Source: CBDCZY01 sp965224745
GTDB lineage: Bacteria; Pseudomonadota; Gammaproteobacteria; Methylococcales; Methylomonadaceae
Direction of reading: 5' to 3'
DNA: 64,000 nucleotides
NCBI GenBank assembly: GCA_965224745.1
Contig: CBDCZY010000002.1
Location: forward strand, 1,116,001-1,180,000
Both the position numbers and the translations under genes were made by a program. The notes under the pieces are model-generated. The model had not been told where the DNA came from, made no database searches, and worked only from the letters and a program-made list of their open reading frames with translations. The stretch's first letter is position 1, and each line of letters starts with the position of its first letter. Of this stretch, positions 1 to 10,011 are shown in pieces.

Positions 1-351
1 TTTTATACGCTTTTCAACCAGATAGCATATATATTAGCGTATCATGATGTATTTCAACGACACTTTAACCTTTTATATATGATCTCGAAACATTACGTAA
101 TGTGACCAAGTACGCATTTCCTTAATAACAAAACTTGTTATGGCATGATTTTTGCTTTCAACACAATAAAGAATAATGAAAAGTCTCATGCCCGTATATT
201 TGTTGGTTAGGAATGGAGGTCATTTCCCCATTCTCCTAAATTAAGTAAAAACCTCTCTCAAACACTAACGCTTATCACGTTTTTCCAAAATAATGATAAG
301 CCGTTCTAGCAATAGCAAAGATGCATCTCAATTTGTAAGGAGGCAAATTCC
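1..351. other. Intergenic stretch before the first gene
   Basis: AT-rich, with no reading frame I can support. The only clear signal is a strong ribosome binding site, AAGGAGG at 337-343, eight bases before the ATG of the next gene. I could not pick out a convincing promoter. Confidence 0.5.
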
Positions 352-2958
352 ATGAATTTAAAATCTACTTTAATTGCCACAGTAATTTTGGTTGCCATTA
401 ATTTAGTAGCCTGGACATACTTAAACCAGCCAAAACAAGCCGAAACATGGGAAAAACAAACCCTTGGCCTGTCTTTTAGCCCGATGCGCCGACACCATAA
501 CCCTGAAAAAGGGCGTTATCCAAACGAAAAGGAAATCGATGCAGACCTCGCTTTGCTGACTGGCAAAGCTCATGCCATCAGGACTTACAGTGTCACCAAT
601 GGTCAAGAACTAATACCGGGTCTTGCGAGCAAACACGGCCTCAATGTTACTGCGGGCGCTTGGATTCAAGCCAATACCACAGAAAGTCAAAAAGAAATTG
701 ATAACCTGCTCATGTTATTGCAAGGCAACAAAAATATTATTCGGGCGCTGGTCGGTAACGAAACCTTAGTAAGAAACGAAATGACCGTCAACGAATTAAT
801 AGGCTATATTCGTCAAGTAAGGGGTCAAACCAATGTTCCTGTCAGTACTTCTGAAACTTGGGATAAGTGGATGAAACATCCAGAATTGGCCAATGAAGTC
901 GATTTCATCGCAACACACATCTTGCCATACTGGGAGGGCGTCCCTTTTGAAGAGGCTCTCGATTACGTTTTTGATCGTTATCATGCGTTACAAAAAGCTT
1001 TTCCGAATAAACAAATCGTACTTACCGAGGTCGGCTGGCCTTCTTCTGGACAACCGATACGCCAATCAATTGCATCTTTGGATCACCAGGCTAAATTTCT
1101 GCGAGAATTCCTAAACCGGGCTCATGAAGAAGGAATCGTTTACTATGTAGTAGAGGCATTCGACCAACCCTGGAAAAGCTCGATTGAAGGTACGTCCGGA
1201 GCGTATTGGGGGCTTTACGATGTGGATCGCAAACCAAAATTCTCATTTACCGGCAAGATTCTAGCCAAACCAGCCTGGAAAAGCTGGGCGGGTGGAGCAG
1301 CAGCTTTAAGTGTTTTTATTATGTTGGTATTTTTAGTGACTCGGCCTCAACTAAAAATTAATGGAAAATTGTTTTTTGGCATCGTTGCTAATCTATCGGC
1401 ATCCACCATTGCATGGACAGCCTCAACTGGCGCAGAACAATATCATTCCGGTCTCAGTATTTTGATGTGGGTTATTTTATTATCCATGCAAGCGCTTGCG
1501 TTGTTAATTCTCATCATTGATACGCTGGAGGTTGCTGAAGTTATTTGGAATAAAAAAAGCCTGCGAAATTTTCAACCACTTGACCCCAGCCCGGATTATC
1601 CATTTCCTAAAGTTTCGATACACATCCCCATTCACAACGAACCCCCCAAGATGGTAAGAAAAACGCTGGCAGCTTTGACTCAGTTGGACTATCCGAATTT
1701 TGAAGTTTTAGTATTGGATAACAACACTTCAGACAGCAAGGTTTGGGAACCAGTGGCCAGAGATTGTAAACGTTTCGGCAACAAATTTAAATTTTTTCAC
1801 CTCGAAAACTGGCCGGGATTTAAAGCCGGAGCATTGAATTATGGTATACAACAGACTGCCGAGGATGCCGAAATTATTGCGGTAATAGACAGTGATTACA
1901 CTGTTGACCGAGACTGGCTGAAGCGTTTAACGCCTTATTTCGAAAAGCCGAACGTTGGCTTTGTGCAATCACCTCAAAATTATCGAGATGACCAGGAAAA
2001 CTGGTTCAAATCTCTTTGCCATTGGGAATATCGCGGTTTCTTTAAGATAGGTATGGTGCAACGAAACGAGCACAACGCGATCATCCAACACGGCACCATG
2101 ACGATGATTCGTAAATCTGCATTGGAAAAGGTTGGTAACTGGGGTGAATGGTGCATTTGCGAAGACAGTGAACTGGGTGTTCGCTTATATCGAGAAGGTT
2201 ATGACTCAGTCTATGTGCCAGATATTTTCGGCAAAGGATTAACACCAGACAACTTATCCAGCTATATGTCTCAACGCTATCGCTGGGTGTATGGTGCAAT
2301 GCAAATCCTAAAGAAACATTGGCGGGGCTTTTTTCTTCCCTACCAACAATCTGGACTAACACCTGCCCAACGCTATCACTTTGTAGCTGGCTGGCTACCA
2401 TGGATTTCGGACGCTGTGGCGCTGTTCTTTACCATAGGAAGCTTGCTTCTAACTGCCCGAATCCTGATTGACCCCATCCATGGGGAACTACCTGTAGCTG
2501 CTTTTATAGTACCCAGTATTGGCTTATTTGCGTTCAAAGTTATTCGCTCTTTTTGGCTTTATAAAGTAAGAGTCGAATGCACTTTTTGGCAAACCTGTTT
2601 AGCCGCTATTGCCGGGCTAGCATTAACCCATACCGTTGCCAAGGCTGCTATCCAAGGATTGTTTACTTCAAGCTGTCCATTTTTACGAACACCTAAATGT
2701 GAGAGTAAAAGCCCAATATGGGTAGGCCTGATGATGATAAAGCAAGAACTGATCATGTTATTCTTATTGTTAACAGCCGCCCTGATAATGAACTATCTGG
2801 AACACTTTGATAATTTGACCGGTAACCTGTGGGTTACGATCTTGTTAGTTCAAGCAACACCTTATGCAGCAACCTTATTCACTCTATTGATCAATGTTAT
2901 GCCTGACTTTAGCAAAGTAACTTGGCCTTCTACGACAGTCAATGCGGCGGAAAAATAA
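352..2958 (+). CDS. GH17-GT2 fusion: membrane beta-glucan synthase
   Basis: An N-terminal membrane anchor (residues 7-24) precedes a family 17 glycoside hydrolase-like domain (about 35-300). This has both catalytic glutamates: GNE at E137 (acid/base) and TEVGWP at E226 (nucleophile). Membrane segments around 312-330 and 365-392 lead into a processive family 2 glycosyltransferase with DSD (513-515), CED (603-605) and QRYRW (641-645), followed by further membrane helices. By family knowledge the GT2 part polymerises a beta-glucan from UDP-glucose at the inner membrane, and the periplasmic GH17 part probably trims, branches or transfers the chain. Similar fusions are annotated as beta-(1,3)-glucosyltransferases. 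The glucan linkage is not shown by the sequence. The next gene, OpgC-like, probably decorates the product. The start is fixed by a strong AAGGAGG site. Confidence 0.85.
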   Translation: MNLKSTLIATVILVAINLVAWTYLNQPKQAETWEKQTLGLSFSPMRRHHNPEKGRYPNEKEIDADLALLTGKAHAIRTYSVTNGQELIPGLASKHGLNVTAGAWIQANTTESQKEIDNLLMLLQGNKNIIRALVGNETLVRNEMTVNELIGYIRQVRGQTNVPVSTSETWDKWMKHPELANEVDFIATHILPYWEGVPFEEALDYVFDRYHALQKAFPNKQIVLTEVGWPSSGQPIRQSIASLDHQAKFLREFLNRAHEEGIVYYVVEAFDQPWKSSIEGTSGAYWGLYDVDRKPKFSFTGKILAKPAWKSWAGGAAALSVFIMLVFLVTRPQLKINGKLFFGIVANLSASTIAWTASTGAEQYHSGLSILMWVILLSMQALALLILIIDTLEVAEVIWNKKSLRNFQPLDPSPDYPFPKVSIHIPIHNEPPKMVRKTLAALTQLDYPNFEVLVLDNNTSDSKVWEPVARDCKRFGNKFKFFHLENWPGFKAGALNYGIQQTAEDAEIIAVIDSDYTVDRDWLKRLTPYFEKPNVGFVQSPQNYRDDQENWFKSLCHWEYRGFFKIGMVQRNEHNAIIQHGTMTMIRKSALEKVGNWGEWCICEDSELGVRLYREGYDSVYVPDIFGKGLTPDNLSSYMSQRYRWVYGAMQILKKHWRGFFLPYQQSGLTPAQRYHFVAGWLPWISDAVALFFTIGSLLLTARILIDPIHGELPVAAFIVPSIGLFAFKVIRSFWLYKVRVECTFWQTCLAAIAGLALTHTVAKAAIQGLFTSSCPFLRTPKCESKSPIWVGLMMIKQELIMLFLLLTAALIMNYLEHFDNLTGNLWVTILLVQATPYAATLFTLLINVMPDFSKVTWPSTTVNAAEK

Positions 2959-3009
2959 TTTTATCTTTGTTATAAGACCGATTAAGCTAAAACCTGGCGA
3001 GATAACCCT

Positions 3010-4215
3010 GTGGCTGCAATAACTTTGAAAGAACCAAACCTCACCAGGATCACTGAATATGTCGCACAAGATTCGTCAAGAGATTTACGTCTTGACTATC
3101 TCCGAGGCGTCATCATGTTTTATGTCATCATCATCCACCTGGAATTCAATTCTTTGTTCGGCATGGTAGCTTGGGGCCGACTTGGCATGGTCTCCAGCGC
3201 GGAAGGGTTTGTAGGATTGTCGGGGATCGTGCTTGGGATGGTCTGCAGAAAAAGGATCACCAAGGATGGGATTTTTCAGGCATGCCTCAAACTATGGCAA
3301 CGGGCATTTCAACTTTACAAGATTAATTTATTTGTTATTTTTAGTATTCCTGTAATGGGTCTGCTTTCCCTTGACATATTTAACCTAACCCATTGGACTG
3401 ACCCCGGCTCAAACACCAGCTACTCTCTCTACCCTGCAGAGAACACTGCTTGGTATGAAGTAATCAAACAGGCGCTGTTGCTAAAAATTGGTCCCCATCA
3501 ATTTCAAATCATGGGCTTGTACGTCATTTTTCTGTTTTGTGGCCCACTCGTTCTCTATTGCCTACACCGAAAACAAACTTTCGTTTTACTGCTAGTCAGC
3601 TGGTCGATTTATGGAGTCTGCCAGTTAATTCCATATACATATAACCTGATCGGCGCAAGATTTGAGTTTGCATTTCCATTGTTAAACTGGCAGGTAATAT
3701 TCATCAATGGTATGGCAGTTGGTTACCACCGTAATATCGTCTTAAATTACTTAGCCAGTGAGCGTTGTATCAGGTTAGTGCTTATCGCTGCAATAGTCTG
3801 TTTGGGATTTATCTTTCTATCACTCAATCAACCTAACCCTATATTTTGGCCATTCAAAACGTTTAGTTTTATCGACTCTGAGACATTCAAAATCTACTAC
3901 TTCTATTTATTTCAAAAAAACTCGCTGGGTTTTGGGCGGTTAGTCAATAATTGTTGCTTATTTATAGTTTTTTATTATCTATTGAGCCAATACTGGCATT
4001 GGTTTAATCACCTGCTAGGTTGGTTATTTATTCCAATAGGCCAAGCATCCCTTTACTTTTTTTTCATTCATATTTATTTTATTTTAATTATCAGCAACTC
4101 TTCATTAAATGAAATCAACAATCTGTATGTAAACACACTTCTTCATGCAGGCAGTTTTATGTTGGCATGGTTAATGATCAAAAAAAGATTATTATTCAGC
4201 GTCATTTCCCGATAA
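3010..4215 (+). CDS. opgC: OpgC-family membrane acyltransferase
   Basis: A polytopic protein with about ten hydrophobic segments. Its N-terminus, R-L-D-Y-L-R-G followed by a helix with IIHLEFNSL, is typical of the OpgC family (acyltransferase 3-like proteins that succinylate osmoregulated periplasmic glucans). It starts with GTG; a weak GGCGAG site lies about eight bases upstream. It follows the GH17-GT2 glucan synthase by 51 bases in the same direction, so the two are probably co-transcribed and the glucan is the likely acceptor. The acyl group (succinyl or other) cannot be read from the sequence. Confidence 0.8.
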   Translation: MAAITLKEPNLTRITEYVAQDSSRDLRLDYLRGVIMFYVIIIHLEFNSLFGMVAWGRLGMVSSAEGFVGLSGIVLGMVCRKRITKDGIFQACLKLWQRAFQLYKINLFVIFSIPVMGLLSLDIFNLTHWTDPGSNTSYSLYPAENTAWYEVIKQALLLKIGPHQFQIMGLYVIFLFCGPLVLYCLHRKQTFVLLLVSWSIYGVCQLIPYTYNLIGARFEFAFPLLNWQVIFINGMAVGYHRNIVLNYLASERCIRLVLIAAIVCLGFIFLSLNQPNPIFWPFKTFSFIDSETFKIYYFYLFQKNSLGFGRLVNNCCLFIVFYYLLSQYWHWFNHLLGWLFIPIGQASLYFFFIHIYFILIISNSSLNEINNLYVNTLLHAGSFMLAWLMIKKRLLFSVISR

Positions 4216-4238
4216 CGAAATAATATAAAACTTCCCAT

Positions 4239-6407
4239 TTATCGACGAGGCAAATGTTTCGCTGGTTTTTTTCCGTGTTTTTTATCAGACAAATATCTTG
4301 TGTGCTGAGTTTTAAAAATCTTTCTTCTTTTCGACGGTTGCAGGCTATTATTAGTCTCTTTGGATCCTACTTTACTCTGTGGCTGCCACGTCGGTATTAA
4401 ATGACGTTTGCCGTTACCAATTAAATCTCCACGACCCATTTTTCTTAACGCTTCCCGCAATAACGGCCAGTTATCAGCATCATGATAGCGTAGAAACGCT
4501 TTATGCAACCGCCGTTGCTTGATGCCTTTGGGAACCGAGATGTCATCAGCTTTTTTACTGACCTTTTTTAGTGAGTCTTTGCCAGAGTGGTACATGGCAG
4601 TAGCAATAGCCATGGGCGATGGTAAGAATGCTTGTACTTGGTCGGCTCGAAAACCATTTTTTTTCAGCCATAGTGCCAAATTCAACATATCTTCAACTTT
4701 AGTACCGGGATGAGCAGCAATAAAATAGGGGATTAAATATTGTTCTTTGCCTGCCTCTTTTGAATATTTATCAAACAGCTCTTTAAAACGATTATAGCTT
4801 CCCATCCCCGGCTTCATCATCTTAGACAGCGGACCTTGCTCCGTATGTTCGGGAGCAATTTTTAAATATCCGCCAACGTGATGGGTAACAAGTTCTTTGA
4901 CATATTCTGGCGACTCAACTGCTAAATCGTAGCGCAGACCCGATGCGATAAATATTTTCTTAATGCCTTTAATTTTACGGGCTTTACGATAAAGATTAAT
5001 GAGAGGCGAATGATCAGTATTGAGATTGCTACAGATCGATGGATAGACACATGAGGGTCTCCGACAAGCTGCTTCAATCGTTTTATCTTTACAAGCCAAA
5101 CGGTACATATTGGCAGTGGGCCCGCCGAGATCCGAGATATGCCCGGTAAAATTCGGCGAAACATCCCTGATCGTTTCAATTTCATTAAGAATGGATTCCT
5201 CGGATCTGCTCTGAATAATTCGACCCTCATGCTCGGTAATGGAACAAAACGTGCAGCCACCAAAGCATCCCCGCATGATGTTGACCGAGTGCTGGATCAT
5301 CTCAAAAGCGGGAATCCGGTCTTCGCCATACTGCGGGTGAGGCAGCCGACTATAAGGCAAATCATAAACGCCATCCATTTCAACCGTAGAGAGCGGTAAT
5401 GGGGGCGGGTTAATCCAAACATCCCGTTGCCCATGGCTTTGAATGAGCGCTCTGGCATTGCCCGGATTGGTTTCGCCATGCATAACCCTTGAGGCATGAG
5501 CGTACAGAATGGGGTCTTGCTTGACAGCATCATACGCTGGTAGACGAATGGCAACCTTGTTTCGCTGATGTTTTCGGTGCAACTGATCCAAACGAATCGT
5601 TTTTTCACCAGTCTTTGTCCTTTCTGTTTCATCCTTGCAACCAACCGGTTCCATTTGATAAGGATCGGTCGGGCGATCAATTTTTCCAGGTTGATCAATG
5701 TCCGTTGAATCTTTTTCCAACCACCCAGCCGGTATACCAGAGCAGAAATGAGCTGTCCCTCTAATATACTTAAGATCTGCAATCTTTTCACCTGATGCTA
5801 TTCGATGAGCGATTTCCACAATTTGCCGTTCCGCATTACCGTAAACCAGCAAATCTGCTTTTGCATCCAGTAACACTGAGCGCCTCACTTTGTCAGACCA
5901 ATAATCGTAATGAGCAATACGGCGCAGACTGGCTTCAATACCGCCAATAATGACTGGAACACCCTGGTAGGCTTGTTGACAACGCTGGGTGTAAACAATG
6001 ACTGAACGATCTGGGCGTTTGCCTGCCTCTGCTCGAGGAGTGTAAGCATCGTCAGAGCGAATTCTTTTATCCGAGGTGTACCGATTTACCATGGAATCCA
6101 TATTGCCACCGGTGACACCAAAAAACAGGTTAGGCTGCCCAAGCGCCATAAAGTCGACAGTACTGGTCCAATCCGGCTGCGAAATTATTCCCACTCTAAA
6201 ACCTTGTGCTTCAAGTAAACGGCCAATTAAGGCCATGCCGAAGCTGGCATGATCTACATAAGCATCACCGGTCACAAGAATGATGTCACAACTATCCCAC
6301 CCAAGATCATCCATCTCTATTCTAGACGTTGGCAACACCGACGCACGACCAAAGCGATGCGCCCAGAATTTACGATAGGAAAAGATATTTTTAGCGGCCT
6401 CACTCAT
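4239..6407 (-). CDS. ygiQ: YgiQ family radical SAM protein
   Basis: 722 residues, matching the long UPF0313/YgiQ family. An N-terminal cobalamin-binding-like region precedes the radical SAM cluster motif C381-x3-C385-x2-C388 (in MRGCFGGCTFCSITEHEGR). The last ~110 residues form the basic C-terminal extension usual for the family. The biochemical function of YgiQ is not established. The gene follows the spermidine-synthase-like gene by only three bases, so the two are likely transcribed together. It converges on the OpgC gene. Confidence 0.92.
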   Translation of the reverse strand: MSEAAKNIFSYRKFWAHRFGRASVLPTSRIEMDDLGWDSCDIILVTGDAYVDHASFGMALIGRLLEAQGFRVGIISQPDWTSTVDFMALGQPNLFFGVTGGNMDSMVNRYTSDKRIRSDDAYTPRAEAGKRPDRSVIVYTQRCQQAYQGVPVIIGGIEASLRRIAHYDYWSDKVRRSVLLDAKADLLVYGNAERQIVEIAHRIASGEKIADLKYIRGTAHFCSGIPAGWLEKDSTDIDQPGKIDRPTDPYQMEPVGCKDETERTKTGEKTIRLDQLHRKHQRNKVAIRLPAYDAVKQDPILYAHASRVMHGETNPGNARALIQSHGQRDVWINPPPLPLSTVEMDGVYDLPYSRLPHPQYGEDRIPAFEMIQHSVNIMRGCFGGCTFCSITEHEGRIIQSRSEESILNEIETIRDVSPNFTGHISDLGGPTANMYRLACKDKTIEAACRRPSCVYPSICSNLNTDHSPLINLYRKARKIKGIKKIFIASGLRYDLAVESPEYVKELVTHHVGGYLKIAPEHTEQGPLSKMMKPGMGSYNRFKELFDKYSKEAGKEQYLIPYFIAAHPGTKVEDMLNLALWLKKNGFRADQVQAFLPSPMAIATAMYHSGKDSLKKVSKKADDISVPKGIKQRRLHKAFLRYHDADNWPLLREALRKMGRGDLIGNGKRHLIPTWQPQSKVGSKETNNSLQPSKRRKIFKTQHTRYLSDKKHGKKPAKHLPRR

Positions 6408-6410
6408 ACT

Positions 6411-7208
6411 TTAATTAATTAGATTCTCTATAAAAGATAAATTGTGTCTTTTGAAATCCCGCAAGAAAAGAGGAAACTCCAAGCCATAGATCATTTCAAA
6501 ACGCTCTGCTCTGGCCTGCATGTCCTTGAGCTTTATTTTTGGCAACCTTCCCGGGAAGCCAAAATAAATAATATTTCCTCTATCCCTCACCGGTAACCCC
6601 AGCAACCGTCCCTTAAAAGTATCGGACAAAAAATTAACGGCTTGCTTAAAAAGCTTTGCATCCGTTTTCCATAGATTTATGACCATGATACCCTCTGGGC
6701 TAAGCATTCGATAACAGGCTTCAAAAAAATTATGACTTATCACTGTTGATGCCACCGCTGCATGATCGAATGCATCAACCACGAGCAAATCGTAACGTCC
6801 TGGTTCATTGGCATATTGTTTAATCAACGCGCCACCTTCGCCTACTATAACGTTAAGTCTTGGGTCGGATGGTAAATCAAAAAAGCGTCTTGCGACCTCA
6901 ATGACACCAGAACGACATTCAATGACATCAATGTTAAGCACCGGGTAATAATGGAGCAAGAATTTAGCCAGCGAACCGCCACCCAAACCTACTAGCATGG
7001 AACGCCTTAATGATTGTGAAAAAAGTAACCCTGCCATCATGGCCCTCGAATACCTCAATTGTAAAAACAGAGGGTCTGCTAGCAGCATAGCGCTTTGTTT
7101 ATAATTAGTTCCAAAATGGAGCGCCCTTTCACCATAAGTATCGACGACCTCCAGCAAACCATCATCATCTTGACCTTGATAGATAAGAGTTCCATTATTT
7201 TTATACAT
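6411..7208 (-). CDS. Spermidine synthase-like methyltransferase-fold protein
   Basis: A Rossmann-fold protein of the spermidine synthase superfamily. It shows VGLGGGSLAKFL (the glycine-rich nucleotide loop), an acidic residue at the end of the next strand (DVIECRSG) and LLVVDAFDH, the aminopropyltransferase active-site aspartate region. At about 265 residues it lacks the MFS membrane part of fused homologues. The substrate is unknown; many stand-alone homologues are annotated only as spermidine synthase-like. I prefer ATG at 7208; GTG at 7217 is possible because a weak AGGT site is ambiguous. It is probably in one transcript with ygiQ. Confidence 0.75.
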   Translation of the reverse strand: MYKNNGTLIYQGQDDDGLLEVVDTYGERALHFGTNYKQSAMLLADPLFLQLRYSRAMMAGLLFSQSLRRSMLVGLGGGSLAKFLLHYYPVLNIDVIECRSGVIEVARRFFDLPSDPRLNVIVGEGGALIKQYANEPGRYDLLVVDAFDHAAVASTVISHNFFEACYRMLSPEGIMVINLWKTDAKLFKQAVNFLSDTFKGRLLGLPVRDRGNIIYFGFPGRLPKIKLKDMQARAERFEMIYGLEFPLFLRDFKRHNLSFIENLIN

Positions 7209-7217
7209 GTTCAACAC

Positions 7218-7581
7218 ATACCTACTACTGAAGAATATTGATGATTATTAAACCATGAGCAAAGCCAATCGCTCCAGTTACATTCATTAACATGTATTTC
7301 GACTAGCGTTGCGATTGACGATAATCAATTTATAAACACCTCCAAGTATCGTAAATAACTCTGAACATGATCAAAACAAATAGGCTACAGGAACAATCAA
7401 AGTGCCCTCACCTACTTTTTTTCACCTGTGAAACCTTCATTGATTAGACGTTTTGTTTGAGTACAGATGGCTTCTAAAACCCGATTAGGTGAGACACGTA
7501 TGAGCTATAAAAAATCATTAATCTCAGAACCTGGCAAAAAGACAAGTCAGTTTGGGAAGTTATTTAATAGCAGTTCATTTG
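7218..7581. other. Intergenic region
   Basis: No gene, repeat or strong regulatory signal is evident. A short frame beginning at 7501 runs only about 40 codons into the end of the sulfotransferase gene on the opposite strand and is not supported. Confidence 0.4.
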
Positions 7582-8205
7582 TTAAAACTCATAGCCAAAA
7601 GCATCTATATCTTCAGCCCAGTGCTCACTGACCTTGAGACGAGTACGGTCATTGTAATATTTTCGGTATTGCGGATGTTTAAACGCATTAATTTTTTTAA
7701 GTGTACCTTCAATACCGATGGCTTCACAAACAGAGCTAAAGTCCTTGTATAGATACTCGAAGTGACCAACATAATCAAGACCTACTTTTCCTTGCTGATT
7801 CAATGTCTTTGGTAATTGTAGAAGTTTGTTTCGTCGAATCTCGTAATCAACATACTCAGAGAAATCAGCCATAGCCTTAATTTTCCTGTGACGACGGCTT
7901 TGATTTATATTAATTGATGCATTGTATTCAGAAACCAACCGATCCCAGGGATTACGCACAAAGGCGAATTTAAAGTATTGCTCGTATATGTTGGGTGGCA
8001 TCATTTTTTGTGCTTCCATTAGCCCACCGTGAGTCGGAAACTTATAGTGCGTATAGTCTTTGGGCAAACCAAAAGCACGTAAAATTGAGTACCACTTTGA
8101 TTCTGGACGAATGATTGAATAGGGCTTCAGTGCATCAGTAATACTGCTACCCGCGGTTTTTTCTATGTGAACAAAAATAAATTTCTTTTGATCAGAAATC
8201 AGCAT
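7582..8205 (-). CDS. Sulfotransferase family 2 protein
   Basis: 207 residues. FVHIEKTAGSSI near the N-terminus matches the PAPS 5'-phosphosulfate-binding loop (usual form H-x-P-K-x-G/A-S-S). FAFVRNPWDRLVSEYN matches the 3'-phosphate-binding region. This is the layout of carbohydrate-type sulfotransferase family 2 (PF03567-like). By family knowledge it moves sulfate from PAPS to a sugar or other hydroxyl or amine acceptor; the acceptor is unknown. The enzyme that makes PAPS (CysC) is encoded 2.8 kb away on the opposite strand, with a DHH phosphoesterase that may recycle the by-product pAp; an IS element lies between them. ATG start at 8205. Confidence 0.82.
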   Translation of the reverse strand: MLISDQKKFIFVHIEKTAGSSITDALKPYSIIRPESKWYSILRAFGLPKDYTHYKFPTHGGLMEAQKMMPPNIYEQYFKFAFVRNPWDRLVSEYNASININQSRRHRKIKAMADFSEYVDYEIRRNKLLQLPKTLNQQGKVGLDYVGHFEYLYKDFSSVCEAIGIEGTLKKINAFKHPQYRKYYNDRTRLKVSEHWAEDIDAFGYEF

Positions 8206-8512
8206 GAATGGAACTACCTTAAAGTCACGGTAAAAATGCGTTCAAAGCCATATACCCACTGAGCGTAGAAACCAAGGACTATATTATGAACGCCTAAACA
8301 GTTGTCTTTCAGATTACTACACTTGAGGTTTATCGTTGTCACTTATTTCTTCAACATTTCAAATAATTAGAAATTTTTATCAAAATTATGATGAAGGAAA
8401 AAACGTTTTAGATTTGGTTGGGCGTATCGAAATTCTTTAAACGTGATACTCAAAAATATTCTATGATTGCAAAGAGTAGCGAGAGTAAATAAAGTTTGTC
8501 AAACCCCAGTCT
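8206..8512. other. Intergenic region upstream of the insertion sequence
   Basis: AT-rich, with no open frame of note. It holds the upstream region of the sulfotransferase gene on the minus strand and ends at the left terminus of the IS element. Confidence 0.4.
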
Positions 8513-9891
8513 TGTCCAATATGAAATGAGTCTGAAACGACTCCTTATTTCCAGTATAAAATGAGCCTGAAATAGCTTTTCTGTTCATAATCCACTTTAT
8601 GAAAATGATTATGAACATCGATAATTTAACCCAAATAGAGCACCTCGAATCCTTTTTGCAGGGCAACCAATCGATAGCCTATTCGATACCGGGTAATAAA
8701 GCTGAGCGGTATCAATTGATCCAAAAGGGACTCGTTAAATTCAACTACCTGTCCTGCAATAAAAAAGACAAGGGCATCATTAGTCGGTTTCTGATTAAGC
8801 TAACCGGTTATTCCCGCCAGCAGATGACACGTCTCATCGCGCAGTACCGAAAGACCGGTTACGTCAGGTACAGCCCAGCAAGAGGCAATGGTTTCAACCG
8901 AAAATATTCTCAGCGCGATATTCGATTATTGGCAGACATTGATGAATGGCATGAGAAACCTTGTGGTCATGCCGTGAAAAAGCTTATTGAGCGTTCCTAT
9001 CAGGTGTACGGAGAGAAGCAGTATCAAAAGCTGGCGACAATCTCTGTTTCACACCTCTACAATCTGAGGGCATCAAAAACCTATCAGTTACAGCGCAGAG
9101 ACTTTGAAAAAACCAAACCCAGGCAGATCGCCATTGGCGACAAAAGAAAACCACAAGCCAACGGTCAGCCAGGATACCTTCGCGTTGATACCGTTCACCA
9201 GGGCGACCAGGACAAGCAAAAAGGCGTTTATCATATCAATGTAGTTGATGAAGTCACTCAGTTTGAAATGATCTTATCCGTTGAAAAAATCAGCGAACAC
9301 TTTTTAATCCCCGTGCTTGAACAAATACTGGAAACTTTTCCCTTTATCATCAAAGGTTTTCACTCTGACAATGGGTCAGAATATATCAACAAGCCCGTAG
9401 AGAACCTGTTAAATAAGCTATTGATTGAAATGACCAAATCACGATCCCGACAAACCAATGATAATGCACTGGTTGAAGGCAAAAATGCCGCGGTGGTCAG
9501 AAAGGTTTTTGGCTATACCCATATCCCACAAAGATGGGCTGCGAGGCTGAATGAATTCAATATCAAGTATTTGTACCCCTATGTTAACTATCACAGGCCT
9601 TGCTTTTATCCTGAAATCATCACCGACGATAAAGGAAAGCAGTCTAAGCAATACCCCTATAAAAACATGATGACACCTTATGACAAACTCAAATCACTAC
9701 CTGACAGTGAAAAATATTTGAAAACGGGAATAAGCTTTGCGATACTCGATCAGGTTGCCATGGCAATAACCGATAATCAGGCCGCTATAATCCTAAAAAA
9801 AGAAAGACAGAAACTTTTTAACCAGATTTTTGATCAGAAAAAAATGGCTTAACTTTTATGCACATTTCAGACTCATTTCTGAATTGGAAAA
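8513..9891 (+). mobile_element. Insertion sequence with rve-type transposase
   Basis: The ends form an imperfect terminal inverted repeat. CCAATATGAAATGAGTCTG starts at 8516; its counterpart, read on the minus strand from about 9888 back to 9864, is CCAATTCAGAAATGAGTCTG. The shared core is GAAATGAGTCTGAAA. A second, direct, copy of the left-end motif (CCAGTATAAAATGAGCCTGA, from 8551) lies 35 bases inside the left end. I could not define a target-site duplication, so the outer limits are good to a few bases. The single transposase gene is intact. Confidence 0.75.
8599..9852 (+). CDS. Integrase-core (DDE) transposase
   Basis: 417 residues. A helix-turn-helix-like N-terminal region (GYSRQQMTRLIAQYRKTG) precedes an rve integrase core with D in YLRVDTVHQGD, D in GFHSDNGSE and E in NDNALVEGKN, the D-D-E triad. 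The proteins it most resembles are the IS481/ISNCY-like transposases often annotated as integrase catalytic domain protein. The frame is uninterrupted and flanked by inverted repeats, so the element may still be active. The exact start among the ATGs at 8599, 8605 and 8611 is uncertain. Confidence 0.88.
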   Translation: MKMIMNIDNLTQIEHLESFLQGNQSIAYSIPGNKAERYQLIQKGLVKFNYLSCNKKDKGIISRFLIKLTGYSRQQMTRLIAQYRKTGYVRYSPARGNGFNRKYSQRDIRLLADIDEWHEKPCGHAVKKLIERSYQVYGEKQYQKLATISVSHLYNLRASKTYQLQRRDFEKTKPRQIAIGDKRKPQANGQPGYLRVDTVHQGDQDKQKGVYHINVVDEVTQFEMILSVEKISEHFLIPVLEQILETFPFIIKGFHSDNGSEYINKPVENLLNKLLIEMTKSRSRQTNDNALVEGKNAAVVRKVFGYTHIPQRWAARLNEFNIKYLYPYVNYHRPCFYPEIITDDKGKQSKQYPYKNMMTPYDKLKSLPDSEKYLKTGISFAILDQVAMAITDNQAAIILKKERQKLFNQIFDQKKMA

Positions 9892-10011
9892 TACTACCCC
9901 AAGTAAAAAATAATGTGGCATATTGGTTTGGTAGGGACAACTAAACTTCAAATCGCTGTTTAATCTTGTGCCAGTTTATTCAGAGAATTTTTCCTGGATG
10001 GAAGTGAATTT

